Positions 1 through 9,241 of a DNA stretch of 64,000 nucleotides are shown here, in pieces. Origin of the DNA: Methanorbis furvi (GTDB lineage Archaea > Halobacteriota > Methanomicrobia > Methanomicrobiales > Methanocorpusculaceae); assembly GCF_032714615.1 (NCBI RefSeq), contig NZ_JAWDKA010000005.1, positions 62,001-126,000 on the forward strand, read 5' to 3'. The notes under the pieces are model-generated. The model saw only the letters and a program-made list of their open reading frames with translations. It made no database searches and was not told the origin of the DNA. A program made the translations under genes and the position numbers. Positions within the stretch are counted from its first letter, which is position 1. The number at the start of each line of letters is the position of its first letter.

Positions 1-1796
1 AGCCGTCAGAGCGGTGTGCTCTGTCTTCGGCACGTGTTTCCAATGAAGACAACTATGCAATGATGAAGTTTGCCAGAGGTGTTCTGAAGACAAACCACCT
101 TGACCACTGTGCACGTCTCTGCCACTCCTCAACGGTCGCAGGACTTGCAGGCTCTTTTGGCTCTGGTGCAATGACCAACAGCATTCCTGACATCGCAGAA
201 GCAAAATGTGTCTTCATTATCGGCTCCAACACGTTTGAACAGCACCCGCTGATCGGACGCCGCGAAGTCATGGCAAAACAGAACGGCGCAAAGTACATCT
301 ACGCCGACCCCCGCCGCACCCACACCTGTGGACCGGCAGATCTTTTCTTACAGTTCCACTCCGGAACCGACGTTGCTCTCCTGAACGGTCTGATGCAGAT
401 TATCATCAAGAACGGCTGGGAAGACAAAGAGTTCATTGAGAAGCGTACCAAAGGCTACGAAGATCTCAAGAAGATCGTCATGAAAGAGGAGTACTCTGTC
501 GAAAACGTCGCCAAGACCACCGGCCTTGACCCGAAAGACATTGAGACCGCAGCAGACTGGATCGCAAACTCCGGCGCAACCGCACTCATCTACTCGATGG
601 GTATCACCCAGCACACTGTTGGTGTTGACAACGTTCACGCCTGTGCAAACATCCAGCTGCTTACCGGCAACCTCGGCAAACGCGGAGCAGGTGTCAACCC
701 GCTGCGTGGCCAGAACAATGTGCAGGGCGCATGCGATATGGGTGCACTGCCGGTCAACTTTACCGGATACCAGAAGGTCACTGACCCTGCAAACCACAAA
801 AAGTTCGAGGATGCATGGAAGTTCCCTGACGGAATCGCTCCGGCAGAAAACGGTTACGAAGTCACCATCATGATGAACGTCTTAACCGACAACCCCGGTG
901 AACTGAAGGCAATGTACATCATGGGCGAGAACCCGCTTCTCTCTGACCCGGATATCAACCACGTCAAGGAAGCATTCGAGCACCTTGAGTTCGTCGTTGT
1001 GCAGGATATCTTCTACACCGAAACCTGCGACTATGCTGACGTCATCTTACCGGCAGTCTGTTTCGCAGAGCGTGACGGAACCCAGACCAACACCGAACGC
1101 CGTGTCCAGCGCTGGAACAAGGCAGCTGACGGACCCGGAGAAACAATGGACGACTGGAGAATCCTCTCCATGGTTGCAGCCAAGATGGGTTACGCAGACC
1201 AGTTCGCATGGAACAATGTCTCCGAAGTCTTCGACGAAATTGCCGAACTTACTCCGCAGTACCATGGTATGAGCTACGAGCGTCTCTCCCATGCAGACTG
1301 TCTCCACTGGCCGTGCAAGACTCCGGAAGACCCGGGAACCCCGATTCTCCACAAAGAAAAGTTCCTCACTCCTGACGGACTTGGCGTGTTCCTTCCGGCA
1401 GACTGGCAGCCGCCGGCAGAAGTTCCGGACGCAGAGTACCCGCTCCAGTTCACGACCGGACGTTGTCTGTTCCACTGGCATACCGGTACCATGACCCGTA
1501 GAAGTGAGACTCTTGACAAAGAAGTTCCGACCGGCTGGATCGAGATCAATGCAGAGGATGCACAGGAACTTGGTATCCGTGACGGAGAAACCGTTCGTGC
1601 AACCACCCGCCGTGACTCTCTCACCGTTGCCGCACGTGTTACGCCGACCATCAAGAAGGGAACCACCTTCATGCCGTTCCACTTCATCGAGTGCCCGGCA
1701 AACCTGCTGACCCACAATGCCTTAGACCCGGTCTGTAAGATTCCGGAGTACAAGGCCTGTGCAATAAAAGTTGAAAAGATTTCCAAGGAGGCCTAA
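1..1796 (+). CDS. fdhA: Formate dehydrogenase alpha subunit, 5' end outside window
   Basis: Catalytic molybdopterin (Mo or W) subunit that oxidises formate to CO2 and, with FdhB, reduces coenzyme F420 for methanogenesis. The reading frame is open from position 3, so the N-terminal [4Fe-4S] domain lies outside the window. The stretch 'DHCARLCHSSTV' aligns with the active site of E. coli FdhH, where the selenocysteine is replaced by Cys, encoded TGC at 120-122. 'GVNPLRGQNNVQGACDMGALP' family sequence follows (about 690-755), and the C-terminal 'TGRCLFHWHTGTMTRRS' and 'DPVCKIPEYKACAIKVE' regions are the molydopterin-binding domain. The stop is 3 bases before fdhB, so the two are one operon. Identification is firm; only the start is unseen. 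Confidence 0.97.
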   Translation, partial: PSERCALSSARVSNEDNYAMMKFARGVLKTNHLDHCARLCHSSTVAGLAGSFGSGAMTNSIPDIAEAKCVFIIGSNTFEQHPLIGRREVMAKQNGAKYIYADPRRTHTCGPADLFLQFHSGTDVALLNGLMQIIIKNGWEDKEFIEKRTKGYEDLKKIVMKEEYSVENVAKTTGLDPKDIETAADWIANSGATALIYSMGITQHTVGVDNVHACANIQLLTGNLGKRGAGVNPLRGQNNVQGACDMGALPVNFTGYQKVTDPANHKKFEDAWKFPDGIAPAENGYEVTIMMNVLTDNPGELKAMYIMGENPLLSDPDINHVKEAFEHLEFVVVQDIFYTETCDYADVILPAVCFAERDGTQTNTERRVQRWNKAADGPGETMDDWRILSMVAAKMGYADQFAWNNVSEVFDEIAELTPQYHGMSYERLSHADCLHWPCKTPEDPGTPILHKEKFLTPDGLGVFLPADWQPPAEVPDAEYPLQFTTGRCLFHWHTGTMTRRSETLDKEVPTGWIEINAEDAQELGIRDGETVRATTRRDSLTVAARVTPTIKKGTTFMPFHFIECPANLLTHNALDPVCKIPEYKACAIKVEKISKEA

Positions 1797-1799
1797 GCA

Positions 1800-3044
1800 A
1801 TGTCAGCAAAAGGCGATATGTACTATGCATGGGCAAACCAGAGCTCATGCCCGATCAAGGGCGAGTGCGGCGGTGCTGTTACTGCAATTCTGAAGTACAT
1901 GCTGGACAACAAAGTTGTTGACGCAGTCCTGACCGTGAAGAAAGGCCGTGATGTCTACGAGGCGGTTCCGGTTCTCGTGCACAGCTCTGAAGAGCTGTCC
2001 AAGACTGCGGGATCCCTCCACTGCGGTACAGTTCTCCTGCCGAAAATCATCAAGAAGTACCTTGACGGCGCACGCGACATGAAGATCGCCGTGACCTGCA
2101 AGGGCTGTGATGCAAAGGCAATGTACGAACTGGCAAAACGCCAGCAGATCAACATGGACAACATCTTCATGATCGGTCTGAACTGCGGAGGATCCGTCAC
2201 GCCAATAATGGCACGGACGATGATCGCCGAGAAGTACGGTCTGAACCCGAACGACATCGTAAAGGAAGAGATCGACAAGGGACAGTTCATCGTAATTACC
2301 AAGGACGGCGAACACAAGGGCATCTCAATCGATGAGCTTGAGGAACACGGTCTTGGCAGAAGAGCAAACTGTCAGCGCTGCGAAACAAAGATCCCGCGTC
2401 AGGCAGATATTGCCTGCGGTAACTGGGGAGTCATCGGCGAGAAGGCCGGCAAGACTACGTTTGTTGAGATCTGTTCCGAAAAAGGTGCAGCAGTCTTTGA
2501 CGCAGCAGTAAAGAGCGGCGTTCTTCAGACGTCCGCACCCGAGGCAAAAGGCCTTGAGGTTCGCGGAAAGATCGAGAATGTCATGATGAAGATGGGTAAG
2601 AAAAATCAGGAGAAGCAGTTCGCCGCTCTTGGTGAAGGTTCGACCCGCTTAAGCTACATCATGGCCGAGTCCAGCCGCTGTATCAAATGCTACGGCTGTA
2701 TCGAGAACTGCCCGATCTGTTACTGTGTCGAGTGTTCGACGAAGAAGCCGCATCTGGTTCGCCCAGGTGTAATTCCTCCGGACTTTATGTTCCAGATGAT
2801 CCGTTTCGCTCACATTGCTGATTCCTGTGTGAACTGCGGTCAGTGCAGTGAACTTTGTCCGATGAACATTCCGAACTCGCTCTTCATGCATGCACAGCAG
2901 GTTGAGCTGGAAAAGATGTTCGGTCACAAGCCGGGTTACGACATGACGATGCCGGTCCTCTCCTTTGCTGAGGAGATGGAGGAACGCGAGCGTCTGCACG
3001 CAACCGGTTCGGATATGATCTTTGAAAACGTATTCAAAGAGTAA
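1800..3044 (+). CDS. fdhB: F420-dependent formate dehydrogenase beta subunit
   Basis: Electron-transfer subunit (414 aa) that carries electrons from the FdhA active site through iron-sulfur clusters and FAD to coenzyme F420. The N-terminal half is the FrhB/FdhB-type F420-binding fold with 'CKGCDAKAMYELAKR' and 'GLNCGGSVTPIM'. Two C-terminal [4Fe-4S] motifs are visible, 'CIKCYGCIENCPICYC' and 'CVNCGQCSELCP'. Length is normal for the family. The start ATG lies 3 bases after the fdhA stop with an AAGGAGG-type ribosome-binding site inside the end of fdhA (about 1787-1793). A hairpin terminator follows. Confidence 0.97.
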   Translation: MSAKGDMYYAWANQSSCPIKGECGGAVTAILKYMLDNKVVDAVLTVKKGRDVYEAVPVLVHSSEELSKTAGSLHCGTVLLPKIIKKYLDGARDMKIAVTCKGCDAKAMYELAKRQQINMDNIFMIGLNCGGSVTPIMARTMIAEKYGLNPNDIVKEEIDKGQFIVITKDGEHKGISIDELEEHGLGRRANCQRCETKIPRQADIACGNWGVIGEKAGKTTFVEICSEKGAAVFDAAVKSGVLQTSAPEAKGLEVRGKIENVMMKMGKKNQEKQFAALGEGSTRLSYIMAESSRCIKCYGCIENCPICYCVECSTKKPHLVRPGVIPPDFMFQMIRFAHIADSCVNCGQCSELCPMNIPNSLFMHAQQVELEKMFGHKPGYDMTMPVLSFAEEMEERERLHATGSDMIFENVFKE

Positions 3045-3070
3045 CCTAATCCAAGTAGGGTAAACCTCAC

Positions 3071-3110
3071 AGGGAGTGTTCTCGGATAACGCACTCCCTG
3101 AATTTTTTTT
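3071..3110 (+). terminator. Hairpin terminator after fdhAB
   Basis: AGGGAGTG at 3071-3078 is perfectly complementary to CACTCCCT at 3092-3099 and is followed directly by GAA and eight T residues. It lies 26 bases after the fdhB stop and 18 before the carbonic anhydrase start, so it probably ends the fdh transcript or attenuates read-through. Confidence 0.8.
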
Positions 3111-3128
3111 CAATGGAGATGATTTTAC

Positions 3129-3716
3129 ATGACAAAAGAGTTTATCGAAGGAAACAAGATTTTTCTGGAAAAAGATTTTGAACGCAAAAAAGATCGCTAC
3201 ATGACTCTGGTCGAGTCCCAGCATCCTACTGTTTTATGGATCGGCTGTTCTGATTCACGCGTGAATCCTGAGAGGATTACGCACAGTCGTGCGGGCGAGC
3301 TGTTCACTCACCGAAATATCGGCAACATTGTGCCAACCCATGACTGGAACTTTGCAACGGTTCTTGAGTATGCCGTGAAGCATCTGAAGGTGAAGAAGAT
3401 CGTGGTCTGCGGCCACTCCGATTGCGGAGCGTTGAAGGCTCTCGACGCTGACATGAAGGATGATGCCTACATTCCGATGTGGATTTACAATGCCAAGGAG
3501 GCACAGATGAGAGTGGATGCCAGACTTCCGGAACAGCCGAAAACTCCTGAAGAAAAAGCTGCACGGAAAAAAGAGATCGAGATCGAAAATGTTCGCCTGC
3601 AGATTGAGCATCTGAAGACATATCCGCTGGTCTCCGAAGCTGAGAGGAAAGGAACCGTCGCGGTCCATGGTCTGTACTATGACCTGAAAACCGGCGTCCT
3701 CACAGAAATCGCCTGA
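3129..3716 (+). CDS. Beta-class carbonic anhydrase
   Basis: Interconverts CO2 and bicarbonate (195 aa, cytoplasmic). The zinc ligands of beta-class enzymes are visible: 'CSDSR' (Cys40, Asp42) and 'HSDCG' (His96, Cys99), with the intervening family sequence 'HRNIGNIVPTHDWNFATVLEYAV'. A GGAG ribosome-binding site sits about 10 bases before the ATG. Placed right behind fdhAB, it probably balances the CO2/bicarbonate pool used or produced by formate dehydrogenase and methanogenesis. That coupling is inferred from position only. Confidence 0.94.
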   Translation: MTKEFIEGNKIFLEKDFERKKDRYMTLVESQHPTVLWIGCSDSRVNPERITHSRAGELFTHRNIGNIVPTHDWNFATVLEYAVKHLKVKKIVVCGHSDCGALKALDADMKDDAYIPMWIYNAKEAQMRVDARLPEQPKTPEEKAARKKEIEIENVRLQIEHLKTYPLVSEAERKGTVAVHGLYYDLKTGVLTEIA

Positions 3717-3741
3717 CCCCCCACTTTTTTCTTAAGGCCTG

Positions 3742-3759
3742 GCACTATTATAATAGTGC
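3742..3759. terminator. Perfect 18-bp palindrome between convergent genes
   Basis: GCACTATTATAATAGTGC is a perfect palindrome 25 bases after the carbonic anhydrase stop and before the converging aldehyde oxidoreductase operon. It could act as a hairpin for 3'-end formation in either direction. The T-run CTTTTTTCTT at 3724-3733 also fits 3'-end formation on the plus strand. Confidence 0.45.
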
Positions 3760-3796
3760 GTTCATAAACACGGCTTCGTGTCTTTAATTCTGAGCT

Positions 3797-3957
3797 GCCC
3801 ACGGAAAAACGGAACACACGGATATTTCACAGAAAAAAAACATCACGGAGCAGACGTGAACATCACGGAATTCGAAAATAATTCATTTCTGTGATGTTCA
3901 CGTCTGCTCCGTGATGTTTTTTCCGCGCTGCTCAGTGTATTCCGTTTTTCCGTGGGC
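3797..3957. repeat. Family A long inverted repeat, copy A1
   Basis: About 161 bp, ends GCCCACGG and CCGTGGGC. Each arm is a string of ACGGA words at 7-13 base spacing and includes the conserved inner segment GAGCAGACGTGAACATC. The arms are complementary almost throughout and meet around a short AT-rich centre near 3880. It lies between the 3' ends of two convergent genes. The same element recurs at 9876, 17715, 26088, 54762 and 57780. Confidence 0.95.
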
Positions 3958-4001
3958 GGATCAACACGGCGAATGATATGCCAAAAAAATGGGTATCAAT
4001 T

Positions 4002-4817
4002 TCACCGACGCCCGAACGGTTCTGCCATCGCGTCAGCACTCCGTTTCTGTCGGCACGCAGGACACAAAAAGTCCGGGTCGCGCCCGGAGCGCTGGGCTGC
4101 GTAACGCACTTCCTTGTCGGTGCCAAGAAGTTCCCCGCACTCTTTGCAGAACGCGAACTTGAACTCTTTTCCCCAGATTGTTCTGCCGGTCTCGGTCTCG
4201 GTAACCGTGATTTCTCCGGTCGGGCAGACATTTGCACATCCGCCGCAGCCGATACAGATCTCAGACGGCTCGTCGTACGGCGTTGAGACCGTCTTTGTTG
4301 TTCCGCGACTCACCATGGCAATAACTCCTGCGCCCGCAACCGGATAGGCACATCCCTGTCCGGCGAGTTTTTTCAGAAGTGTTCGCGTGGCAACAGAGCC
4401 TGCACCGATAAGGTCGCAGGCCCGGACACACAAGCCGCAGAGAATACATTTTCCGCCGTCGAATGACGCGACCGGCAGGTCGGGAGCACCAAACGCCTCA
4501 CACATATGGGCGATCACATCGCTCTTTGGAGCACGTTTGCGCAGCAAAGCAAGGATCATTTTCCTGTGGGCAAGGATGCGTTCGCTGTTTGTCACGACCT
4601 CAATCTCACCTCTGACCGGATAGAGACAGGAGACCACAACTTTGGTCCTGCCGCTCTCGGTAACCTCGACCACACACAACCGGCAGCTGCCCATACCGGG
4701 CAGTCCGTCGTGATGACAGAGCGTTGGAATGAAAATGTTGTTGCGTCTGGCAACCGCAAGAAGCTTCTCGCCTTTCTTACAGGTACAGGAAACTCCGTCG
4801 ATGGTGATCTGAATCAT
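4002..4817 (-). CDS. Iron-sulfur subunit of aldehyde oxidoreductase complex (HoxU/NuoG-N-like, WorA/BfuA type)
   Basis: Electron-transfer subunit of 271 aa. An N-terminal [2Fe-2S] ferredoxin domain has Cys34, Cys45, Cys48 and Cys64 ('CHHDGLPGMGSCRLC' and 'VVSC'). It is followed by two [4Fe-4S] motifs, 'CILCGLCVRAC' and 'CIGCGGCANVCP', and a Cys-rich C-terminal tail ('CKEC', 'CPAC') that may bind metal. It resembles the N-terminal part of NuoG, HoxU or HydA without any catalytic domain, which is the form expected for the A subunit of Bfu/Wor electron-bifurcating complexes. Its start overlaps the NuoF-like gene by 4 bases (ATGA). It is the last gene of the operon that starts at 9714. The exact partner subunits are inferred from gene order. 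Confidence 0.85.
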   Translation of the reverse strand: MIQITIDGVSCTCKKGEKLLAVARRNNIFIPTLCHHDGLPGMGSCRLCVVEVTESGRTKVVVSCLYPVRGEIEVVTNSERILAHRKMILALLRKRAPKSDVIAHMCEAFGAPDLPVASFDGGKCILCGLCVRACDLIGAGSVATRTLLKKLAGQGCAYPVAGAGVIAMVSRGTTKTVSTPYDEPSEICIGCGGCANVCPTGEITVTETETGRTIWGKEFKFAFCKECGELLGTDKEVRYAAQRSGRDPDFLCPACRQKRSADAMAEPFGRR

Positions 4818-6607
4818 ACTCTGCCTCCTTTCACTGCCTCAATCGCATTGAATCTGCAAACGTCACGACAGCTCCCGCAGCCGTTGCAGGACTTCGTAAT
4901 TATCGGGAACCCGCCGTTCAGTTGAACGATTGCCCGGGTCGGGCAGACCGCAGTGCATGCCATGCATCCTTTGCAGACAGCATGGTTCACCGAAAATGCG
5001 GTCAGTGCCTTACAGACGCCGGCAGGACAGCGGTGCTCACGGATGTGCGCCTCGTACTCCTCGCGGAAGTACCGGATCGTGGTCAGCACTGGATTTGGTG
5101 CGGAGGAGCCGAGAGCACAAAGCGAGCAGTCGATCATCGTTGAGCCGATCATCTCCAGCAGTTCGATGTCCCCTTCACGGCCGTAACCGTTACAGATGTT
5201 GGTAAGAATACTGCGCATATGCCGCAGTCCTTCGCGGCACGGCGTACACTTGCCGCAGCTTTCGCCGCAGAGGAAATTCACATAATAGCGGGCGAACTCC
5301 ACCATGCAGCTGTGATCATCCATCACAATCATGCCGCCGGACCCCATCATAGTCCCGTACTCTTTCAGGGTGTCAAAGTCCACCGGAATGTCCAGCAGGC
5401 TTGCAGGAATACAGCCGCCGGAAGGACCTCCGGTCTGCACTGCCTTGAACTTGCGGTTGTTTGGAATACCTCCGCCGATCTCAAAGATCAGTTTCCGCAG
5501 TGTGATTCCCATTGGAACCTCCACGAGACCAGTGTACTTCACCTTGCCGACGAGGGCGAACACTTTGGTTCCGGTACTGTCTTTTGTTCCGATCTCGGCA
5601 AACTTTTTGCCGCCACCATTAATGATGACCGGAATGTTTGCCCAGGTCTCCACATTGTTGATGACGGTCGGGCATCCCCACAGCCCTTTCTCAACACTGT
5701 GGATGTACTTCGCCCGCGGCTCGCCAACGTTTCCTTCGATTGATGACATCAGTGCGGTTGACTCGCCGCAGACGAATGCTCCCCCGCCCCGGACGACGGA
5801 GAAGTAGAGTTTTCTGTTGGTTCCAAGAATGCTCTCGCCAAGAAGTCCGCGTTTTTCTGCGGCACGGATGGCTTTTTTCATGCTCTTCACTGCCTGAATG
5901 TACTCGTCGCGGATGTAGAGAAATCCCTCTTCAGCACCAATAGCAAGAGCGCCGATCATCATCCCTTCAAGAACGCTGTGCGGATCGCCGTCCATGATCG
6001 AGCCATCCATGAAGGCGCCGGGATCGCCTTCGTCGCCGTTACAGATCACATACTTCGGCGACGACTCAAGGACAGCTGCACTCCGCCATTTTCTGCCGGT
6101 CGGAAACCCTGCACCTCCGCGTCCGCGGATACCCGACTCTTCTACTTCGCGGATGATTTCATCAGACGTCATCTCAAGAGCGCGGGCAAGCGCCGAGTAA
6201 CCGCCGTGTGCGATGTACTCATCGATACTGCGGGAGTCAATGATGCCGACATTTCTCAGAGCGATTTTTTTCTGGTGGCCGTAAAATGGATTGTCTGCCT
6301 GATGCAGAACATGATTGCCGGAGCTGTCTTTAAACAGCAGACGCTCGATTGGCTCGCTCTCAAGAACGGTTTTTTGAATGATATCATGAGCGTCGGAAGG
6401 CCGGACGCGGTAGTACATGATATCATCAGGCATGATGCGAACGAGGGGCCCGAGTTCGCAGAGGCCGCTGCATCCGGTCTCGGTAACACAGCAGACGTTT
6501 GCGTCAGCCGCGGCTGCGTCAACTGCCGCAGTAAGAGCGAGTGATACATCCATGCCGCCGTTTGCCCGACAACCCGTGCCGCAGCAGACAAGAATTGTCC
6601 GCGTCAT
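4814..6607 (-). CDS. NuoF-like flavoprotein subunit with extra ferredoxin domains (WorB/BfuB type)
   Basis: Probable FMN and pyridine-nucleotide-binding subunit, 597 aa. Domain order: N-terminal thioredoxin-like [2Fe-2S] domain (about 1-90; 'CCGTGC' and 'CCVTETGCSGLCELGP'), NuoF core with FMN/NAD motif 'GIRGRGGAGFPTGRKW' and 'CGESTALMSSIEG', SLBB region, the [4Fe-4S] motif 'CGESCGKCTPCREG', a further 'CSLCALGSSAPNP', and a C-terminal pair of [4Fe-4S] motifs 'CKGCMACTAVCP' and 'CNGCGSCRDVC'. This is the layout of HydB/HndC/BfuB proteins in bifurcating enzymes. It overlaps both neighbours by 4 bases, so translation is probably coupled. Whether it bifurcates, and whether NAD, NADP or another acceptor is used, is not shown by sequence alone. 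Confidence 0.88.
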   Translation of the reverse strand: MTRTILVCCGTGCRANGGMDVSLALTAAVDAAAADANVCCVTETGCSGLCELGPLVRIMPDDIMYYRVRPSDAHDIIQKTVLESEPIERLLFKDSSGNHVLHQADNPFYGHQKKIALRNVGIIDSRSIDEYIAHGGYSALARALEMTSDEIIREVEESGIRGRGGAGFPTGRKWRSAAVLESSPKYVICNGDEGDPGAFMDGSIMDGDPHSVLEGMMIGALAIGAEEGFLYIRDEYIQAVKSMKKAIRAAEKRGLLGESILGTNRKLYFSVVRGGGAFVCGESTALMSSIEGNVGEPRAKYIHSVEKGLWGCPTVINNVETWANIPVIINGGGKKFAEIGTKDSTGTKVFALVGKVKYTGLVEVPMGITLRKLIFEIGGGIPNNRKFKAVQTGGPSGGCIPASLLDIPVDFDTLKEYGTMMGSGGMIVMDDHSCMVEFARYYVNFLCGESCGKCTPCREGLRHMRSILTNICNGYGREGDIELLEMIGSTMIDCSLCALGSSAPNPVLTTIRYFREEYEAHIREHRCPAGVCKALTAFSVNHAVCKGCMACTAVCPTRAIVQLNGGFPIITKSCNGCGSCRDVCRFNAIEAVKGGRV

Positions 6608-7152
6608 GATTTTTCCTCCTTCTCGTTCTTCTCCCCGTTCTCCATTCCGTTCTCCTCCTCATGCTCTCTCTCCCTCTCCTCCTCCAGTTTCCGATACCTG
6701 TTCAGAATCGCCGGGAGATCAGCAGGCGTAAGTTTTCCATAATAGGTTTCGTCGATCAGGATTGCCGGAGCTATCGCACAGGTTCCGATACAGTTGACCA
6801 GCTGAAGAGAAAACAACCGGTCGCTGGTGGTCTCGCCGTCACGGATTCCGAGAAGTCTCGTGATCTCATCCCGCAGCTGCACGGAACCTTTGATGTGGCA
6901 GGTCGTTCCGTCGCAGAGTCTGATGACATGTTTGCCTTGGGGAACAAGCGAGAGCGCTTTGTAAAACGTTGCCATCGAGTAGAGGTGGGCCTCGGAGCAG
7001 GAGAGATACAGGCCGATTTTTTTGAACGCATTGCGCGGAATGTAGCCGAACTTCTTCTGCAGATCCTGCATGATTGGAAGTGAGTTCTGACGTTCCGGCG
7101 GATAGGCTTTGATAACTTCGTTGATTTCGGTGTCTGATTCGTTGAGGTTCAT
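6604..7152 (-). CDS. NuoE-like [2Fe-2S] subunit (WorC/BfuC type)
   Basis: Small electron-transfer subunit, 182 aa, thioredoxin-like fold. Family sequence 'FGYIPRNAFKKIG' and 'SMATFYKALSLVPQGKHVIRLCDGTTCHIKGS' is clear, with the four [2Fe-2S] cysteines in 'CDGTTC' and 'NCIGTCAIAP'. The C-terminus has a charged tail rich in Glu and Lys (last 30 residues) that is unusual for NuoE and may be disordered. It overlaps the NuoF-like gene by 4 bases and sits 12 bases downstream of the MoaD-like gene. Confidence 0.9.
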   Translation of the reverse strand: MNLNESDTEINEVIKAYPPERQNSLPIMQDLQKKFGYIPRNAFKKIGLYLSCSEAHLYSMATFYKALSLVPQGKHVIRLCDGTTCHIKGSVQLRDEITRLLGIRDGETTSDRLFSLQLVNCIGTCAIAPAILIDETYYGKLTPADLPAILNRYRKLEEEREREHEEENGMENGEKNEKEEKS

Positions 7153-7164
7153 GAATATATTCGC

Positions 7165-7437
7165 TCATCCTCCGGCTACAAGCGGAAATAGTGCGACGGT
7201 ATCGTCGTCGGTGATTTTGGTGTCAACACCATTCAGGTGAACGATGTTTCTGCCGTTTACCAGAATGATCGCTTCAAGGCCAATGTCGGTTCCTTCTGGA
7301 TTGAGGATTTTGTCCCGAAGGCCGGGATAGATTTTGGAGAGTTCACGCAGAAGAGAGAGAATGTTCTCTTCTGCTGGAATGTTTGTTTCGTTGCAGCGGG
7401 TGATCGCCCGGTAGGTTGCAAAAAATTTGATTTTCAT
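7165..7437 (-). CDS. MoaD/ThiS-family sulfur carrier protein
   Basis: Ubiquitin-like protein of 90 aa when started at 'MKIKFFATYRAITRC' (ATG at 7437). It ends in the Gly-Gly tail ('FPLVAGG') that is adenylated and thiocarboxylated in this family. MoaD proteins donate sulfur for the dithiolene of tungsto- or molybdopterin. MoaD genes are commonly found next to aldehyde ferredoxin oxidoreductases. A longer frame upstream to 7512 overlaps the oxidoreductase and is unlikely to be used. The 7-base gap to the upstream oxidoreductase stop supports this start. Confidence 0.88.
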   Translation of the reverse strand: MKIKFFATYRAITRCNETNIPAEENILSLLRELSKIYPGLRDKILNPEGTDIGLEAIILVNGRNIVHLNGVDTKITDDDTVALFPLVAGG

Positions 7438-7444
7438 GAAACCA

Positions 7445-9241
7445 TCAGATGCTGAGTTCGTCCTTTTTGTCTTTTGATGGAACTCCTTCGCCGTCCCATC
7501 CGCGAAGTTCATAATACTCCTTGAGCATCACGTCAAGCTCGGCAACTTTTCCTTTGGCAGGGCCGGACGGGAGTTTCTCCCGCAGAAGCCGCGGCGGCAG
7601 GGTATCCTTCTCAACGCCAGCTGTGATGTTGAAAAGTTTTTCAAGATTCCAGCACCGCTCGCCTTTCAGGAGAATGTCAGCGTCCGACTCATCGCTGCCG
7701 ATGCATTCACGGTACTGGGCCGCAATCTCCGGAAGGCCGAGGGCGAATGTGGTGAACAGACACATGCCAAGACTGTCGACGAGGGCGGTCAGGTCCTGGA
7801 ATGTTTTCAGCAGAGACGCTTTTCCTTCGGTGACGAGCGGATCGGTCTTGACTGGAATGCCGAGAATTTCAGGGGACGTGAGATAGCCGCGGACGTGACA
7901 GCCGCCGCGATTGGATGTCGCGTACTCAAGCGCCATTCCCTGAATGGCACGCCCGTCGTAGGCAGGCATCTCCTGTTTTTTCACGCTCATGGAAAGCTCG
8001 GGATGACCGTACTGTTCTGCGAGCCGATAGGATCCAAGCGAGAGGGTCTTGCCGAAACCTTCGTTTCTGCCGACCAGCTCGGTGAGTTTTACCACTGCGT
8101 CGGCATCGCCGAACCGGAGAGGCATGCCGATGTCGGACTCAGGGAGTGCACCCATCTCGAACAGCTCCATTGCACAGGCAATTGTTGCCCCGAGCGTGAT
8201 CGGGTCCATGCCGTACTCGTTGCAGAGATGGTTCGCCCGAACGATTGCGGCGAGATCGCTCACACCGCTGTCGGCACCAAATGACCAGCCTGCTTCGTAC
8301 TCAGGTCCTTCGCCGAATGACTGGTAGGGTCCGCTTGGAACGCGGGTGATGCGGCCGCAGGCAATCGAGCAGCCGAAACATCCTTTGTTTTTGAGCAGGA
8401 ACTTGTCGGCAAGACGTTCACCCGACGTGTCGTCGGCTTTGTCAAAGACCGAGCCGTCACGCCAGTTGTGAAGCGGCAGAGCACCGCTTTCATTGATGAT
8501 GTTGACGAGGACTTCGGTCCCGAGCATGCCAAGCCCCTGACCTGCGACGGGATGAACGGCAATTTTTGCACGGGCGTCACTGAGCGCTTCATAGAACTCT
8601 GCCGGGCGGGCGACATGAACCGAACCGGTTCCTTTCACCGCGACCGCCTTGAGATTTTTTTTGCCCATGACCGTGCCGAGGCCGCCTCGTCCTGCTGCCC
8701 GGTGTTTTTCATTCATGACGCAGGCATACAGACATCCGTTCTCTCCGGGAGGACCAATGCAGGAGATTTTGAATGATTGCCCAAGAGCTGCATTCAGCTC
8801 GTCGGTTGTTGCATGGACCGACTTTCCCCAGAGTTCAGCAGCGTCGCGAAGCTCAACATCTGCATCATTGATGTAGAGATAGACCGGTTTTTCGCTGACG
8901 CCTTCAAAGATGATTCCATCATATCCGGCAAACTTCAGCTCGGGTCCGAACTGTCCGCCTGAGTTTGCAGCACCTATTGTTCCGGTCAAGGGAGACTTTG
9001 CGACGACTTCGTATCTGCCGCAGGATGCAGCAGCTGTCCCTGTTAAGGGACCGGTCATGAAGATGAGTTTGTTGTCAGGGCCGAGCGGATCGACTCTTGG
9101 ATCCACTTCGTCGCAGAAGTATTTGGTGCCAAGGCCGCGGGCTCCGACATAGTCTGTTGCGTGCTGCTGGTTGAGCGGCTCTTTGGTTATCTCTCCCGCG
9201 GCAAGATTTACTCTGAGTATGGTTCCGATATAACCGTTCAT
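7445..9241 (-). CDS. Tungsten-containing aldehyde ferredoxin oxidoreductase (AOR/WorL type)
   Basis: Catalytic subunit, 598 aa, that oxidises aldehydes to carboxylic acids at a tungsten bis-pyranopterin site. Family markers are '[18 protein letters not shown]', '[16 protein letters not shown]', '[28 protein letters not shown]' and '[20 protein letters not shown]'. The [4Fe-4S] ligands are visible in 'CFGCSIAC' and in 'DSLGMCLF' near the C-terminus. '[12 protein letters not shown]' is the pterin/metal-site segment. It overlaps the upstream ferredoxin gene by 4 bases. Aldehyde substrate cannot be read from sequence. Bacterial relatives in WorABCSL complexes have broad aldehyde range. Confidence 0.95.
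   Translation of the reverse strand: MNGYIGTILRVNLAAGEITKEPLNQQHATDYVGARGLGTKYFCDEVDPRVDPLGPDNKLIFMTGPLTGTAAASCGRYEVVAKSPLTGTIGAANSGGQFGPELKFAGYDGIIFEGVSEKPVYLYINDADVELRDAAELWGKSVHATTDELNAALGQSFKISCIGPPGENGCLYACVMNEKHRAAGRGGLGTVMGKKNLKAVAVKGTGSVHVARPAEFYEALSDARAKIAVHPVAGQGLGMLGTEVLVNIINESGALPLHNWRDGSVFDKADDTSGERLADKFLLKNKGCFGCSIACGRITRVPSGPYQSFGEGPEYEAGWSFGADSGVSDLAAIVRANHLCNEYGMDPITLGATIACAMELFEMGALPESDIGMPLRFGDADAVVKLTELVGRNEGFGKTLSLGSYRLAEQYGHPELSMSVKKQEMPAYDGRAIQGMALEYATSNRGGCHVRGYLTSPEILGIPVKTDPLVTEGKASLLKTFQDLTALVDSLGMCLFTTFALGLPEIAAQYRECIGSDESDADILLKGERCWNLEKLFNITAGVEKDTLPPRLLREKLPSGPAKGKVAELDVMLKEYYELRGWDGEGVPSKDKKDELSI

Noticed and set aside
108-122. Selenocysteine in FdhA
   Set aside because: The aligned active-site codon is TGC (Cys), and no in-frame TGA occurs in the gene.
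3797-3957. CRISPR-like array because of regularly spaced ACGGA words
   Set aside because: Units are only 5 bases, spacing is irregular, arms are palindromic as a whole and there are no cas genes.
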